Below are positions 13,579 to 21,241 of a DNA stretch of 64,000 nucleotides, one piece after another. Location: positions 868,001 to 932,000 of the forward strand of contig NZ_CP133265.1 of NCBI RefSeq assembly GCF_030915505.1. The letters run 5' to 3'. The notes under the pieces are model-generated. The model worked only from the letters and a program-made list of their open reading frames with translations, made no database searches and had not been told where the DNA came from. This DNA is from Neobacillus sp. OS1-2 (GTDB lineage Bacteria; Bacillota; Bacilli; Bacillales; Cytobacillaceae). Position numbers and translations under genes: made by a program. Position 1 is the first letter of the stretch; the number at the start of each line of letters is the position of its first letter.

Positions 13579-13941
13579 TTAATAGGTAATTGAAGCTGCA
13601 CCTTGGCTTAGGAACTCTACTAATTTTGCTCCGCCCACAATCGTTGCACCTTCAATTAAATTTTCTTCTTCTAATCCACGCTTTTTAAAGCATGGGCTGC
13701 ATACCCAAAGGGTTCCGCCTGCTTCCACAAACTGATCCATTAACTGTTTTAACGGAGCAAACCCTTCTTCATGAATGTCCTCAGCATAGCCTTTCGAGGC
13801 AAGGTAAGCGCCTTCAACATTTAAAAATACAACGGTTTCCTGTCCTGATGCGACCGCAGCATTGGCAACCACAAACCCAACGGTTGCTTTATCAGAATCA
13901 TTTTTTGCGCTTGTTAAACTTACTAAGAATTTTCCAGCCAT
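13579..13941 (-). CDS. DsrE family sulfur-relay protein
   Basis: A 120-residue DsrE/TusD-like protein with the Rossmann-like start KFLVSLTSAKNDSDKAT and a CSPCFKKRG motif around residue 82. Its first or second Cys corresponds to the persulfide-carrying Cys of the family. DsrE-type proteins pass sulfane sulfur to TusA-type carriers, and this gene sits between two TusA-domain genes. In selenium-using bacteria a comparable TusA-DsrE combination (YedF) accompanies selenium genes. Strong ribosome site CGGAGGAATGAAAA. Confidence 0.85.
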   Translation of the reverse strand: MAGKFLVSLTSAKNDSDKATVGFVVANAAVASGQETVVFLNVEGAYLASKGYAEDIHEEGFAPLKQLMDQFVEAGGTLWVCSPCFKKRGLEEENLIEGATIVGGAKLVEFLSQGAASITY

Positions 13942-13985
13942 TTTTCATTCCTCCGTTTTTTTTGTTTTTATGTAAAAGGTTTTGT

Positions 13986-14219
13986 TTAACCTTTTTCAAT
14001 AAAGTAGTGGCTTGTCTTGCCGAAATCTTTCCGTTCAAGAAGAGTATGTTTTTGCATTCGGCACCATGCCGGGAGATCCTCTCTTGCACCGGGGTCATAG
14101 GAAATGACTTCAATGATTTGACCGCTTTCCATTTTCTTGATAGATAGAAATAGATTCATAATCAATTCTCCACAGCCAGTCGGTCCGGCATCATATAGTA
14201 AATCCGGTTCGTATGCCAT
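13986..14219 (-). CDS. TusA-like sulfur-carrier protein
   Basis: A 77-residue protein with the TusA/SirA fold pattern. The first Cys lies in GPTGCGELIMN, a CG in place of the canonical CPxP, and a second Cys is in REDLPAWCRMQKH. It is clearly paralogous to the N-terminal half of the fusion protein two genes downstream. First gene of the operon, with AGGGAGAGGAGATA before the ATG and divergent from the LysR gene. TusA proteins carry persulfide sulfur for tRNA thiolation, molybdenum cofactor and other pathways; here the specific acceptor is unknown. Confidence 0.82.
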   Translation of the reverse strand: MAYEPDLLYDAGPTGCGELIMNLFLSIKKMESGQIIEVISYDPGAREDLPAWCRMQKHTLLERKDFGKTSHYFIEKG

Positions 14220-14370
14220 TATCTCCTCTCCCTTCTGTACAAAGTCACAAACAATTCATACACATAAGTCAATTTCATTATAGAAAAGTGATAAGCTAAG
14301 AGAAATACAATTTATCTATTTCACCAATGGCTATTAATCGATTATATAAATACATAAGGAGAAGATTCCT

Positions 14371-15255
14371 ATGGATTTGCACCAATTATATGTTTTTACA
14401 AAGGTGGTAGAGCATAAAAGCTTTTCTAAAGCGGCGGATGATGTTTTTCTAAGTCAATCCACGGTTAGTTCCCATATACAGGGCTTGGAGAAAACGCTGG
14501 GGCTTAGACTATTTGACCGTGTCGGCAGGGAAAGCATACTTACACAAAATGGAGAACGGTTATATGGCTGGTCACGTAAACTTTTACTCCTTAAGGACCA
14601 AGCATTGCTCGATATAAAACAGGGGACGATGGAGCTTCGGGGAATGATTCGAATGGCCGCCAGTTCGGTACCTGGCCAGTTTATGATTCCAAAGATGGTT
14701 AAACAATATAGAGAAAAATATCCTGAGGTTATCTTTCATATCAACCAGTCCTCTTCAAAAAATGTGGCCGAAAAGGTGCTCAATGGTTCTGTAGATTTTG
14801 GAATATTAGGGGAGAAATACGAAGATGATAAACTTCATTATATTCCCTTATTAAAAGAGAAATTAGTACTTATTACCTCAAATCAAGTGGAATTACCAGA
14901 TACCGTCAACATCGAGGATATCGTACACTACCCGTTTGTAATGCGAAGTTCCGACTCAGGAACAAATGCAATTCTAGAAAAATTTTTGAAAAAGAATAAA
15001 ATTTCTAAGAAACAATTAAATATTGTTGCATATATAGAGGATGGCCAGAGCTTGATTCAGTTCGTTATACAGGATTTCGGTTTTTCGATCATTTCTGAAA
15101 TAGCCGCTAGAGGTTATGCCGGCAAAAACATGCTTAAAATGTATGATATTAACGGCTTCAGCGAGGAAAGGTATTTCTATCTAGTTTATAATAGGAATAA
15201 AACACAATCGCTTCTTTCAAAGTTATTTATAGATGGTGCAAGTGATTTAATTTAG
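14371..15255 (+). CDS. LysR-type transcriptional regulator (CysL/selenium-associated type)
   Basis: A 294-residue LysR regulator. It has an N-terminal winged helix (FTKVVEHKSFSKAADDVFLS followed by QSTVSSHI) and a periplasmic-binding-protein-like effector domain from about residue 90. Its N-terminal half and the SSVPGQFMIPKMV segment resemble CysL and the LysR group found with selenium-metabolism genes; that grouping is from memory, not alignment. It is divergent from the TusA operon across 150 bp and is therefore its probable regulator. Good AAGGAGAAG ribosome site. Confidence 0.85.
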   Translation: MDLHQLYVFTKVVEHKSFSKAADDVFLSQSTVSSHIQGLEKTLGLRLFDRVGRESILTQNGERLYGWSRKLLLLKDQALLDIKQGTMELRGMIRMAASSVPGQFMIPKMVKQYREKYPEVIFHINQSSSKNVAEKVLNGSVDFGILGEKYEDDKLHYIPLLKEKLVLITSNQVELPDTVNIEDIVHYPFVMRSSDSGTNAILEKFLKKNKISKKQLNIVAYIEDGQSLIQFVIQDFGFSIISEIAARGYAGKNMLKMYDINGFSEERYFYLVYNRNKTQSLLSKLFIDGASDLI

Positions 15256-15289
15256 CAGATGGCAGTACTTTTTACGCCTGCTTTTTTAT

Positions 15290-15332
15290 AAGCGACCGTT
15301 TCTGCTTTTTTCCACATATTCGGTCGCTTATT
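15290..15332. terminator. Convergent stem-loop between LysR and Zn-ADH genes
   Basis: AAGCGACCG and CGGTCGCTT form a perfect 9-bp stem around a 22-nt loop, between two convergent genes. The U-tract is weak on either strand (TTATTATT on plus), so its strength as a terminator is uncertain. Confidence 0.55.
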
Positions 15333-15340
15333 ATTGAGAT

Positions 15341-16477
15341 TCATGGCTTGAGAATAACTTTAATGCAATCTTCCATTTTCGTATCAAATACTTCATATCC
15401 ATGTTTCGCTTGATCAAGCGGTAATACATGGGTAATGATATCACCTGGATCAATTTTTCCCTCATTAATCATGTTATAAAGAAATGGCATATAGGGGATA
15501 ACCGGCGCCTGCCCTGTCTTGATATCGACATTGCGATTGAAGATATCGCCTAATGGAAAGGCATTGTATCTCCCACCATACACCCCTGTTAGTTGAATGG
15601 TTCCGCCCTTCCTGACAGCTTGGCTGGCAATGACGATCGCGCCCATTGCTCCGCCATGTAGTTTCATTCCTGATGCCAGAAACTCAAGCGGTGTCATTTT
15701 CCCATCCATCCCCACCGCATCGATGACAATATCGGCACCGCCGCTCGTGATTTCCAACAAATAATCGCCAACATTTTCGTGATCTTCAAAATTCACTATT
15801 TCCACTTTATTTGTTCGTTTTGCGTGCTGCAGGCGGTAATTGATATAATCTACGGCAATCACTCGTTTGGCACCCTTCAGCCAGGCAAACTTTTGAGCCA
15901 TTAATCCCACCGGACCGCAGCCCAAGATGATAACCGTATCCCCGGGTTTAACCCCCGCATGATCCACACTCCAATAGGATGTTGGAACTACATCGGCAAG
16001 CAGTGCCAATTTTTCATCCACTACTTCACAGTTTTCCGGAATCTTAAACGGAGTAAAGTTCCCGAATGGCACCCGCATGTATTCGGCCTGTCCGCCGGCA
16101 TAGCCGCCGGTTGTTTCCGAATAACCGAAAAAACCTGCGCCCTGCCCATGGGGATTGCCATTATCGCATTGACTTGTAAGATCGTGTGTACAATACCAAC
16201 AGTGACCACAGGCTACGTTAAAGGGAATAATCACCCGATCGCCTTTTTTTAAATTGGTTACTTCGGGGCCAACCTCCTCCACAATTCCCATCGGTTCGTG
16301 GCCAATGACATAATCGGTGGGCAGATTCGGAATCATGGCATGGATTAAATGGAGATCAGAACCGCATATGGCTGAAGTTGTGATTTTAACAATAATATCA
16401 TCTGCATTTTTTATTTCAGGATCCTTCACTTCTTTGACTTGAACATTTTTTATCCCTTGGTATGTAACAGCCTTCAT
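15341..16477 (-). CDS. Zinc-dependent alcohol dehydrogenase, FdhA-like
   Basis: A 378-residue medium-chain dehydrogenase. Catalytic zinc ligands are Cys38 (ICGSD) and His61 in GHEPMG. The structural zinc loop is CGHCWYC with a fourth Cys in TSQCDNG, and the nucleotide-binding motif is GCGPVG. The insertion-rich C-terminal part resembles the glutathione-independent formaldehyde dehydrogenase/AdhB-like subgroup. It is the third gene of a unit with two coat-F-type genes (17-bp gap), which hints at expression in sporulation, but no sigma-E or sigma-K promoter was identified with confidence. Substrate unknown. Confidence 0.88.
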   Translation of the reverse strand: MKAVTYQGIKNVQVKEVKDPEIKNADDIIVKITTSAICGSDLHLIHAMIPNLPTDYVIGHEPMGIVEEVGPEVTNLKKGDRVIIPFNVACGHCWYCTHDLTSQCDNGNPHGQGAGFFGYSETTGGYAGGQAEYMRVPFGNFTPFKIPENCEVVDEKLALLADVVPTSYWSVDHAGVKPGDTVIILGCGPVGLMAQKFAWLKGAKRVIAVDYINYRLQHAKRTNKVEIVNFEDHENVGDYLLEITSGGADIVIDAVGMDGKMTPLEFLASGMKLHGGAMGAIVIASQAVRKGGTIQLTGVYGGRYNAFPLGDIFNRNVDIKTGQAPVIPYMPFLYNMINEGKIDPGDIITHVLPLDQAKHGYEVFDTKMEDCIKVILKP

Positions 16478-16494
16478 TTCTGCTTCTCCTCCTT

Positions 16495-16863
16495 TTATTT
16501 ATATGGTGTTGCGAACATACCAAGGCGGTCAGTATCATTTGGAAACAGATTTAACTGGGCAATTTGGATTGCCGTTTCCGCTGCTTTCAAATCAACCGGA
16601 AATTGTTCCTTGATACTGTGGGGGTTGAGCCAGCCTTTTTTGATCATTAAGTCAGAGATTTCCGTATGTAAATCGATGGCAGCTTCCAATTGTCGATGCA
16701 ATGCCCTTCTAAGATCAGGATGAGCGGTCTCGGTTATCGCAAAACCATAATTGCGAATGCCTGTTTTTACCGCCAACAAAAAGTCCATCGCAAAAGCTGA
16801 ATCGGCTAAGTTCGGCATTCCTTCCGCATTCCTTGGATCTAAATAGTCCTCCATCTTTTTCAC
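16495..16863 (-). CDS. Coat F domain (spore coat) protein
   Basis: A 122-residue helical protein of the coat-F family. It has the core DSAFAMDFLLAVKTGIRNYG and the following ITETAHPDLRRALHRQLEAAI. The family forms ferritin-like helical bundles found in spore coats. It has a close paralogue at 17413..17715 on the other strand (shared FLIxxKxGxRNYxxAITETA). It overlaps neither neighbour but is only 5 bp from the upstream small helical gene. Ribosome site GTGAGGTGAAAAAG. Confidence 0.82.
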   Translation of the reverse strand: MKKMEDYLDPRNAEGMPNLADSAFAMDFLLAVKTGIRNYGFAITETAHPDLRRALHRQLEAAIDLHTEISDLMIKKGWLNPHSIKEQFPVDLKAAETAIQIAQLNLFPNDTDRLGMFATPYK

Positions 16864-16868
16864 CTCAC

Positions 16869-17078
16869 TTATTGTAGTAGTTGGCTTTGTTTGTAAAAAC
16901 TAATCAACTCATTTATATCTTGAATAGATTGCTGCACATCTTTTTCCATCAATGCTTTTAATTCATTATCAAAACAAATGCCCTGCATTAATTTGGATTT
17001 AAGCAGGCAAACGGTTTTAAAATTTATCAGTTCATGTGTTTCCATTGTCTCATGTATGGCCAATCCTTCTTTTTCCAT
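16869..17078 (-). CDS. Small helical protein upstream of coat-F gene
   Basis: A 69-residue all-helical protein containing IHETMETHELINFKTVCLLK. It is paralogous to the 68-residue protein at 17210..17416 (LHETIDLHELLSFKNLCLTK). The start is ATG 17078, preceded by CGGGAGGG; the longer frame from TTG 17105 would place that ribosome site inside the gene. Such short proteins are often annotated as spore-coat-like and are paired with coat-F genes; direct evidence of function is lacking. Confidence 0.75.
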   Translation of the reverse strand: MEKEGLAIHETMETHELINFKTVCLLKSKLMQGICFDNELKALMEKDVQQSIQDINELISFYKQSQLLQ

Positions 17079-17209
17079 TAGTGCAACCCTCCCGGATTCG
17101 TACAACTTGTATTTTCCCCAGATGGTCCATCCTTTTATGCAAATGAATAATCAGTATCCGTCTAAGAAATTATAAAGGTAGGAAGTAAGCTTAAGCGGGG
17201 GTAAATGGA

Positions 17210-17416
17210 ATGACGAAATATTTGGGGCTTCATGAAACGATAGATCTTCATGAATTGTTATCGTTTAAAAATCTATGTTTAACTAAAGCGACGATGATGA
17301 GCGGGTTAGCTCAGGATGAAGAGTTAAAAGCCATTCTATCGGCAGATGTCACCACTGGTATCCAACATATTCAGCAGTTGCAACAGTTTTTGACTGAACG
17401 GAGGGAAGCCGAATGA
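17210..17416 (+). CDS. Small helical protein, paralogue of 16869..17078
   Basis: A 68-residue helical protein (LGLHETIDLHELLSFKNLCL). Its stop overlaps the start of the coat-F gene by 4 bases (ATGA), so the two are translationally coupled. The AGCGGGGGTAAATGGA site precedes the ATG. Together with its partner it mirrors the divergent pair on the minus strand, which shows duplication of the two-gene module. Confidence 0.75.
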   Translation: MTKYLGLHETIDLHELLSFKNLCLTKATMMSGLAQDEELKAILSADVTTGIQHIQQLQQFLTERREAE

Positions 17417-17715
17417 ATCAACTCCTTCAAAACCTAATGGGCATGGGCGGGATGACCGATCAAGTGATTGCGACGGACTTTCTCATTTCAGCTAAGGCAG
17501 GGGTCCGCAATTATGCTGTCGCCATTACGGAAACAGCTACACCCGAATTGAAGGCGGCCTTAAGAGCGCAATTAAATGATGCGATTGCCACTCACGAGAA
17601 AATCACCGCCTATATGATGGCTAAGGGGTACTATCACCCTCATCATTTAGGTGAACAATTGAAGGTTGACCTTACGGTGTCAGACACTGCAATGAATCTT
17701 GCCGAAAAAAGCTAA
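17413..17715 (+). CDS. Coat F domain (spore coat) protein, second copy
   Basis: A 100-residue coat-F protein with TDFLISAKAGVRNYAVAITE and the C-terminal MAKGYYHPHHLGEQ. It is paralogous to the product of 16495..16863. The start overlaps the preceding stop by 4 bases, and an AACGGAGGGAAGC ribosome site is present. It ends at the terminator shared with the convergent acyl-CoA ligase gene. Confidence 0.82.
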   Translation: MNQLLQNLMGMGGMTDQVIATDFLISAKAGVRNYAVAITETATPELKAALRAQLNDAIATHEKITAYMMAKGYYHPHHLGEQLKVDLTVSDTAMNLAEKS

Positions 17716-17741
17716 AAAGGAGGACGTCACCGTTCCTCCCT
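17712..17741 (-). terminator. Terminator of the acyl-CoA ligase gene
   Basis: GGAGGA / TCCTCC stem with a 9-nt loop, followed on the minus strand by TTTTTAGC. It lies between convergent genes and may act on both. Confidence 0.75.
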
Positions 17742-17742
17742 T

Positions 17743-19227
17743 CTAGCTTTGAATCTTCATTTCTTTTAATTTCTCTTTATCTATTTTACCAACATGGGTC
17801 TTTGGCAATTCCTCTAAGCGAATGAATTGTTTTGGAATTTTATAGCGGCCTAGTTTTGACTGACAATAGGTTCGTAATTCCTCATCTTGGATGCTGTAGG
17901 TATGCTTAAAGGTTATGAATGCGGCAACCACTTCACCCCATTTCTCATCTGGAAGCCCTAGAACAGCCGCTTCGTCAATCGCCGGGTGGGCTGCCAGCCA
18001 CTGCTCTATTTCAAGTGGATAGACATTTTCACCACCCGTAATAATCATCTCTTTTTTTCGGCCGACAATGTAATAAAAGCCCTGTTCATCCCTTTTCGCT
18101 AAATCCCCTGTATGAATCCAGCCATCCTTAACCGTTTCCTTTGTTTCCTGTTCTTGATTCCAATAAAACGAAAAGGCATGCTTCCCTTTTATTAAAAGCT
18201 CCCCGACCTCATTGGGCTCCGTTTCACAGCCATCTGTTTTTACTAATTTAATTGTATTAAACAGCATCGGTTTGCCGACAGATCCACGGTTTATTTGTGC
18301 ATCCACAGGACTAATATAAAAATTATTTGGCCCCGCTTCCGTTAGGCCGTACCCTTCCTTAAAAGCTAACCCTTTTTTCTGAAATGCCTCGTAAATTTGC
18401 ATCGGGCATGGTGCTGCTCCTGATAAAAAAATTTTCATACAAGGAAAGTCGCTATTCTGAAATTCAGCTGTTTGAATCAGCGAATGATACATGGTGGGGA
18501 CCAGGAGAATCGTGGTACAGTTAAACCGATTCAAGGTTTCCACTGCTTCTTTTCCTACAAATGACTTGCCTATGACGACTGTCCCGCCCATCATGAGAAG
18601 CGGAATGCTTAAGGCATTTAGTCCACCAGTATGAAACATAGGCATATAATTTACCGTCACATCGTCTTCTGCCAACCCCCAGCTTAGGATAGTGTTCATG
18701 GCATTCCAGAGAATGGATTGATGGCTTAAGACCACACCCTTTGGTTTCCCTGTGGTCCCGCCAGTATAAATCATCGCCAGCGGGTCAGTTTCTAAGATTT
18801 CCTCGCTAATTACGTAAGAGACCTGCGCTTCGTAATTGCTGGCTTCCTCTATTAAAAACGTACTTAAGTTATTTAACTGTTGGCATATAGTTTCGAACTC
18901 CTGATGAATCACGATTACGATCGGTGTACAATCTGCCAATATCTCGTTTATTTCATGCAGTGATAACCGCCAATTAAGTGGAACGAAAATGGCGCCAATT
19001 TTTCCGCAGGCAAACATGAAGTCAAAATAGCTAATATCGTTTGGTGATAATAGGGCAACTCGATCACCTTTTTTTACCCCCCGGGTATAAAGCCAGCTTG
19101 CGGTCGAATTTGCCCGCTTATTCAATTGTTCAAATGTCCAAGCCTTACTTGTCTTTTCATCTATAACCGCATTCTTATGTGGCGATAATCGTGCCCGATT
19201 TTCCAGCCAATCCAGTTCCCACCTCAC
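17743..19227 (-). CDS. AMP-forming acyl-CoA synthetase (long-chain/aryl acid type)
   Basis: A 494-residue adenylate-forming ligase. The ATP-binding P-loop is MIYTGGTTGKPKG, the A5 motif is EGYGLTEAG, A7 is GWIHTGDLAKRDEQG, A8 is GRKKEMIITGGENVYP, and the A10 catalytic Lys lies in LPKTHVGKIDKEKL. It activates a carboxylic acid as acyl-CoA; chain type cannot be told from sequence. It lies alone behind a promoter that carries the same heptamer direct repeat as the ABC-transporter/KAS III operon. It probably activates the substrate imported or released by that operon (inference). Confidence 0.9.
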   Translation of the reverse strand: MRWELDWLENRARLSPHKNAVIDEKTSKAWTFEQLNKRANSTASWLYTRGVKKGDRVALLSPNDISYFDFMFACGKIGAIFVPLNWRLSLHEINEILADCTPIVIVIHQEFETICQQLNNLSTFLIEEASNYEAQVSYVISEEILETDPLAMIYTGGTTGKPKGVVLSHQSILWNAMNTILSWGLAEDDVTVNYMPMFHTGGLNALSIPLLMMGGTVVIGKSFVGKEAVETLNRFNCTTILLVPTMYHSLIQTAEFQNSDFPCMKIFLSGAAPCPMQIYEAFQKKGLAFKEGYGLTEAGPNNFYISPVDAQINRGSVGKPMLFNTIKLVKTDGCETEPNEVGELLIKGKHAFSFYWNQEQETKETVKDGWIHTGDLAKRDEQGFYYIVGRKKEMIITGGENVYPLEIEQWLAAHPAIDEAAVLGLPDEKWGEVVAAFITFKHTYSIQDEELRTYCQSKLGRYKIPKQFIRLEELPKTHVGKIDKEKLKEMKIQS

Positions 19228-19260
19228 CGACCAATCGCTCCTTCTCTACTTGATGGAACT

Positions 19261-19293
19261 ATCTTACTCATTTTCAGTTGCGGGGGAGTTACA
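19261..19293 (-). promoter_or_regulatory. Candidate BTAD/SARP-type operator and promoter of acyl-CoA ligase gene
   Basis: Minus strand: TGTAACT (19293..19287), 4-bp spacer, CGCAACT (19282..19276). These are heptamers at an 11-bp period, followed after 9 bp by TAAGAT as a possible -10 (19266..19261). The same arrangement, with two identical heptamers and the same 9-bp gap, occurs upstream of 25890..27128. SARP regulators are known to bind heptamers with an 11-bp period next to the -10; that this site is such an operator is inferred. Confidence 0.55.
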
Positions 19294-19373
19294 ACCGAAT
19301 ATTAAACCAATTATGTATTTGGAAGGAAGAAATTTACATGATAGCTCCAAAATTTAGCGTATATGTCCCATAT

Positions 19374-19520
19374 TTTGTGACCGACGCAGCTCTTTTTTCC
19401 TTTTCGCGGGTACAATTAATTTTTTTTGTGACAGTTGCGGCTCTTTTATCCTTGTCTTGGGCACAATTATTTTTTTTGTGACCGTCGCGGTTCCTTTCTC
19501 CTTGTCTTGGGCACAATTAA
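19374..19520. repeat. Three tandem ~51-bp repeats
   Basis: Units begin with TTTGTGACNGNNGCGG at about 19374, 19425 and 19475 and end in GGGTACAATTAA or GGGCACAATTAT-type sequence. Units 2 and 3 are most alike (CCTTGTCTTGGGCACAATTA). Short frames cross the array in both directions, but none has a credible ribosome site with conserved content. The remaining bases of the 19228..19600 gap hold the ligase promoter and the terminator listed separately. Confidence 0.8.
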
Positions 19521-19555
19521 TGGGAATGTATGGCCTAATATGAACTACAATTTAA

Positions 19556-19592
19556 CATAAAAAAACGACCCTTATCAAAAGGTCGCTTCTCT
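19556..19592 (-). terminator. Terminator of the SDR/KAS III/ABC operon
   Basis: CGACC / GGTCG stem with a 10-nt loop. On the minus strand it is followed by TTTTTTTATG. It stands 10-40 bp after the SDR stop codon. Confidence 0.75.
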
Positions 19593-19600
19593 CCAAACTA

Positions 19601-20341
19601 TTACATCATAATCCCGCCATCCACATGCAGCACAGTGCCATTTACATAATTTGATTCATCTGATGCCAAGAAGAGATAGGCATTTGCGATATCCTCGGCC
19701 TTTCCTAAGCGAGCCAGCGGCACCATCTGCAGCATTTGTGCCAAAACTTTTTCCGGTACCTTTGCTGTCATTCCTGTTTCGATAAAACCCGGAGCTACTG
19801 CATTGACATTAATTCCTTTTCGCCCAAGTTCCTTCGCCCATGTTTTCGTCATTCCGACAACACCGGCTTTTGTAGCCGCATAATTCGTTTGCCCGACGTT
19901 TCCATGGACTCCAGAGACAGAAGATGTATTAATAATTCGACCGCCCCCGTTTTCAATCATCGCCGGCAATACTGCTTGTGTACAATGAAAGACGCCTGTT
20001 AGATTGACATCAAGTACCTGTTGGAAATCTTCAACCGACAACTTAGACAACATCGCATCTCTTGTGATCCCTGCGTTATTAATCAAGATATCAATTTTTC
20101 CAAATGCTGCCCGAACCTTTTCTACCATATGATCCACACTCCCGCGGTCCGCTACATTTACTTGAAAAAAGGTCACTTCATAGCCTTTATGCTGCAGCTC
20201 ACGAGCTCGTGCTTCCCCTTGCTCCACATTAAAATCGGCCATTGCCACCTTCGCGCCTTCTCGGGCAAAGACCTCTGCAGCAGCAAAGCCAATTCCAGCC
20301 GCCGCCCCTGTTATGATCGCTACTTTATCTCTTAATTTCAT
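19601..20341 (-). CDS. SDR-family oxidoreductase, FabG/PhaB-like
   Basis: A 246-residue classical short-chain dehydrogenase. Cofactor motif TGAAAGIG, NNAG at about residue 88, catalytic Ser in INTSSVSG, and the YxxxK motif as NYAATKAG. The sequence is closest in style to 3-oxoacyl-ACP/acetoacetyl-CoA reductases, so it probably interconverts a 3-oxoacyl and 3-hydroxyacyl thioester with NADP(H). Last gene of the long minus-strand operon, 3 bp after the alpha/beta hydrolase stop. Being paired with a ketoacyl synthase and acyl ligase supports a fatty-acyl-like pathway. Confidence 0.88.
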   Translation of the reverse strand: MKLRDKVAIITGAAAGIGFAAAEVFAREGAKVAMADFNVEQGEARARELQHKGYEVTFFQVNVADRGSVDHMVEKVRAAFGKIDILINNAGITRDAMLSKLSVEDFQQVLDVNLTGVFHCTQAVLPAMIENGGGRIINTSSVSGVHGNVGQTNYAATKAGVVGMTKTWAKELGRKGINVNAVAPGFIETGMTAKVPEKVLAQMLQMVPLARLGKAEDIANAYLFLASDESNYVNGTVLHVDGGIMM

Positions 20342-20344
20342 TAC

Positions 20345-21241
20345 TTACTCCTCCAAAAATTGTGCCATCGCTTTTAATAATTGCGGGAGATCATCTACTA
20401 ACGGTGAATGTCCACAATCTTTTAATTCGATATAAACAGCTTTATCACCTAAGTCCTCCACAAGTTCTTGCGTCATCGCTTTTGCAATCACCATATCGCG
20501 ATCCCCTTGCAGCACAAGCACAGGAACATCAATTAAATCTACTTTCCCGTTACCTTCAACGAGTCCGTTATGATGATGGCTAATATTAAAGATATTATTT
20601 GCGTGATGAACTTCAGCCAAATTCCTTTGTGTTCTCATGTCTTGCACATACTCATCATAAAGTTCCGGAGCGGGTTGATTTTGGGTATAAATAACTGAAT
20701 TCCAAATCAGTTTTAATAACTCCGCATTATTCGTGTCGTAGGCAGTTTGCACAGGTATCGTCCGAATCAAATCCTGTTTAATCTCTTCATGCAGGGAAAA
20801 TCGCCTCGGCACATCCTGTTCATTTATTTTTCCATCGAATGGATAGCCACGAGTCGATTCTGACGCTAATAAAACCAATTTATTACAATAGCCCGGGTAA
20901 TCAACGACAAATTGCATGGCAACTGCACCACCCGTTGACCAGCCAACAAACGCAAAATCCCTCAAGTCAATCTCGTCAACAAATTGCTTGACATCATCTG
21001 AAAAATCTTTCATCGACATGACTAGATTGTTATAGCTAGAGCCGCCAAAGCCGCGCAAATCCACCGCATAAAGCTTATACTTTGCATCCATGTTATCAAG
21101 GACGAGATCCCAATGCTTTGATGACGTCATATTCCCATGGATTAACAATACCTTTACCTCGCCGCCTTCTCTCTCCCTGTAAGCCAATGTTTCTCCATTC
21201 GGCAGAAGCACTTCTTTCATAGAAATCTTACCCATTTCCAT
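20345..21241 (-). CDS. Alpha/beta hydrolase
   Basis: A 298-residue alpha/beta-hydrolase. It has an LIHGNMTSSKHWD oxyanion loop, nucleophile elbow GWSTGG (about residue 100), acid in LQGDRDMV and His in CGHSPLVDD. It could be a thioesterase, lactonase or ester hydrolase. The start is ATG 21241 inside the end of the KAS III gene (14-bp overlap), with GGGGGAAGG upstream; a GTG three bases earlier is also possible. The longer in-frame extension to 21295 would lie inside the upstream gene and is not needed. Confidence 0.82.
   Translation of the reverse strand: MEMGKISMKEVLLPNGETLAYREREGGEVKVLLIHGNMTSSKHWDLVLDNMDAKYKLYAVDLRGFGGSSYNNLVMSMKDFSDDVKQFVDEIDLRDFAFVGWSTGGAVAMQFVVDYPGYCNKLVLLASESTRGYPFDGKINEQDVPRRFSLHEEIKQDLIRTIPVQTAYDTNNAELLKLIWNSVIYTQNQPAPELYDEYVQDMRTQRNLAEVHHANNIFNISHHHNGLVEGNGKVDLIDVPVLVLQGDRDMVIAKAMTQELVEDLGDKAVYIELKDCGHSPLVDDLPQLLKAMAQFLEE

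Noticed and set aside
17079..17105. Longer start (TTG 17105) for the small helical gene
   Set aside because: The ribosome site CGGGAGGG would be inside the gene, and the paralogue at 17210 starts at the position equivalent to ATG 17078.
19278..19516. Frames across the 51-bp tandem repeats on both strands
   Set aside because: Repetitive low-complexity products (Phe/Ser/Leu-rich or Lys/Arg-rich), not typical of a conserved gene.
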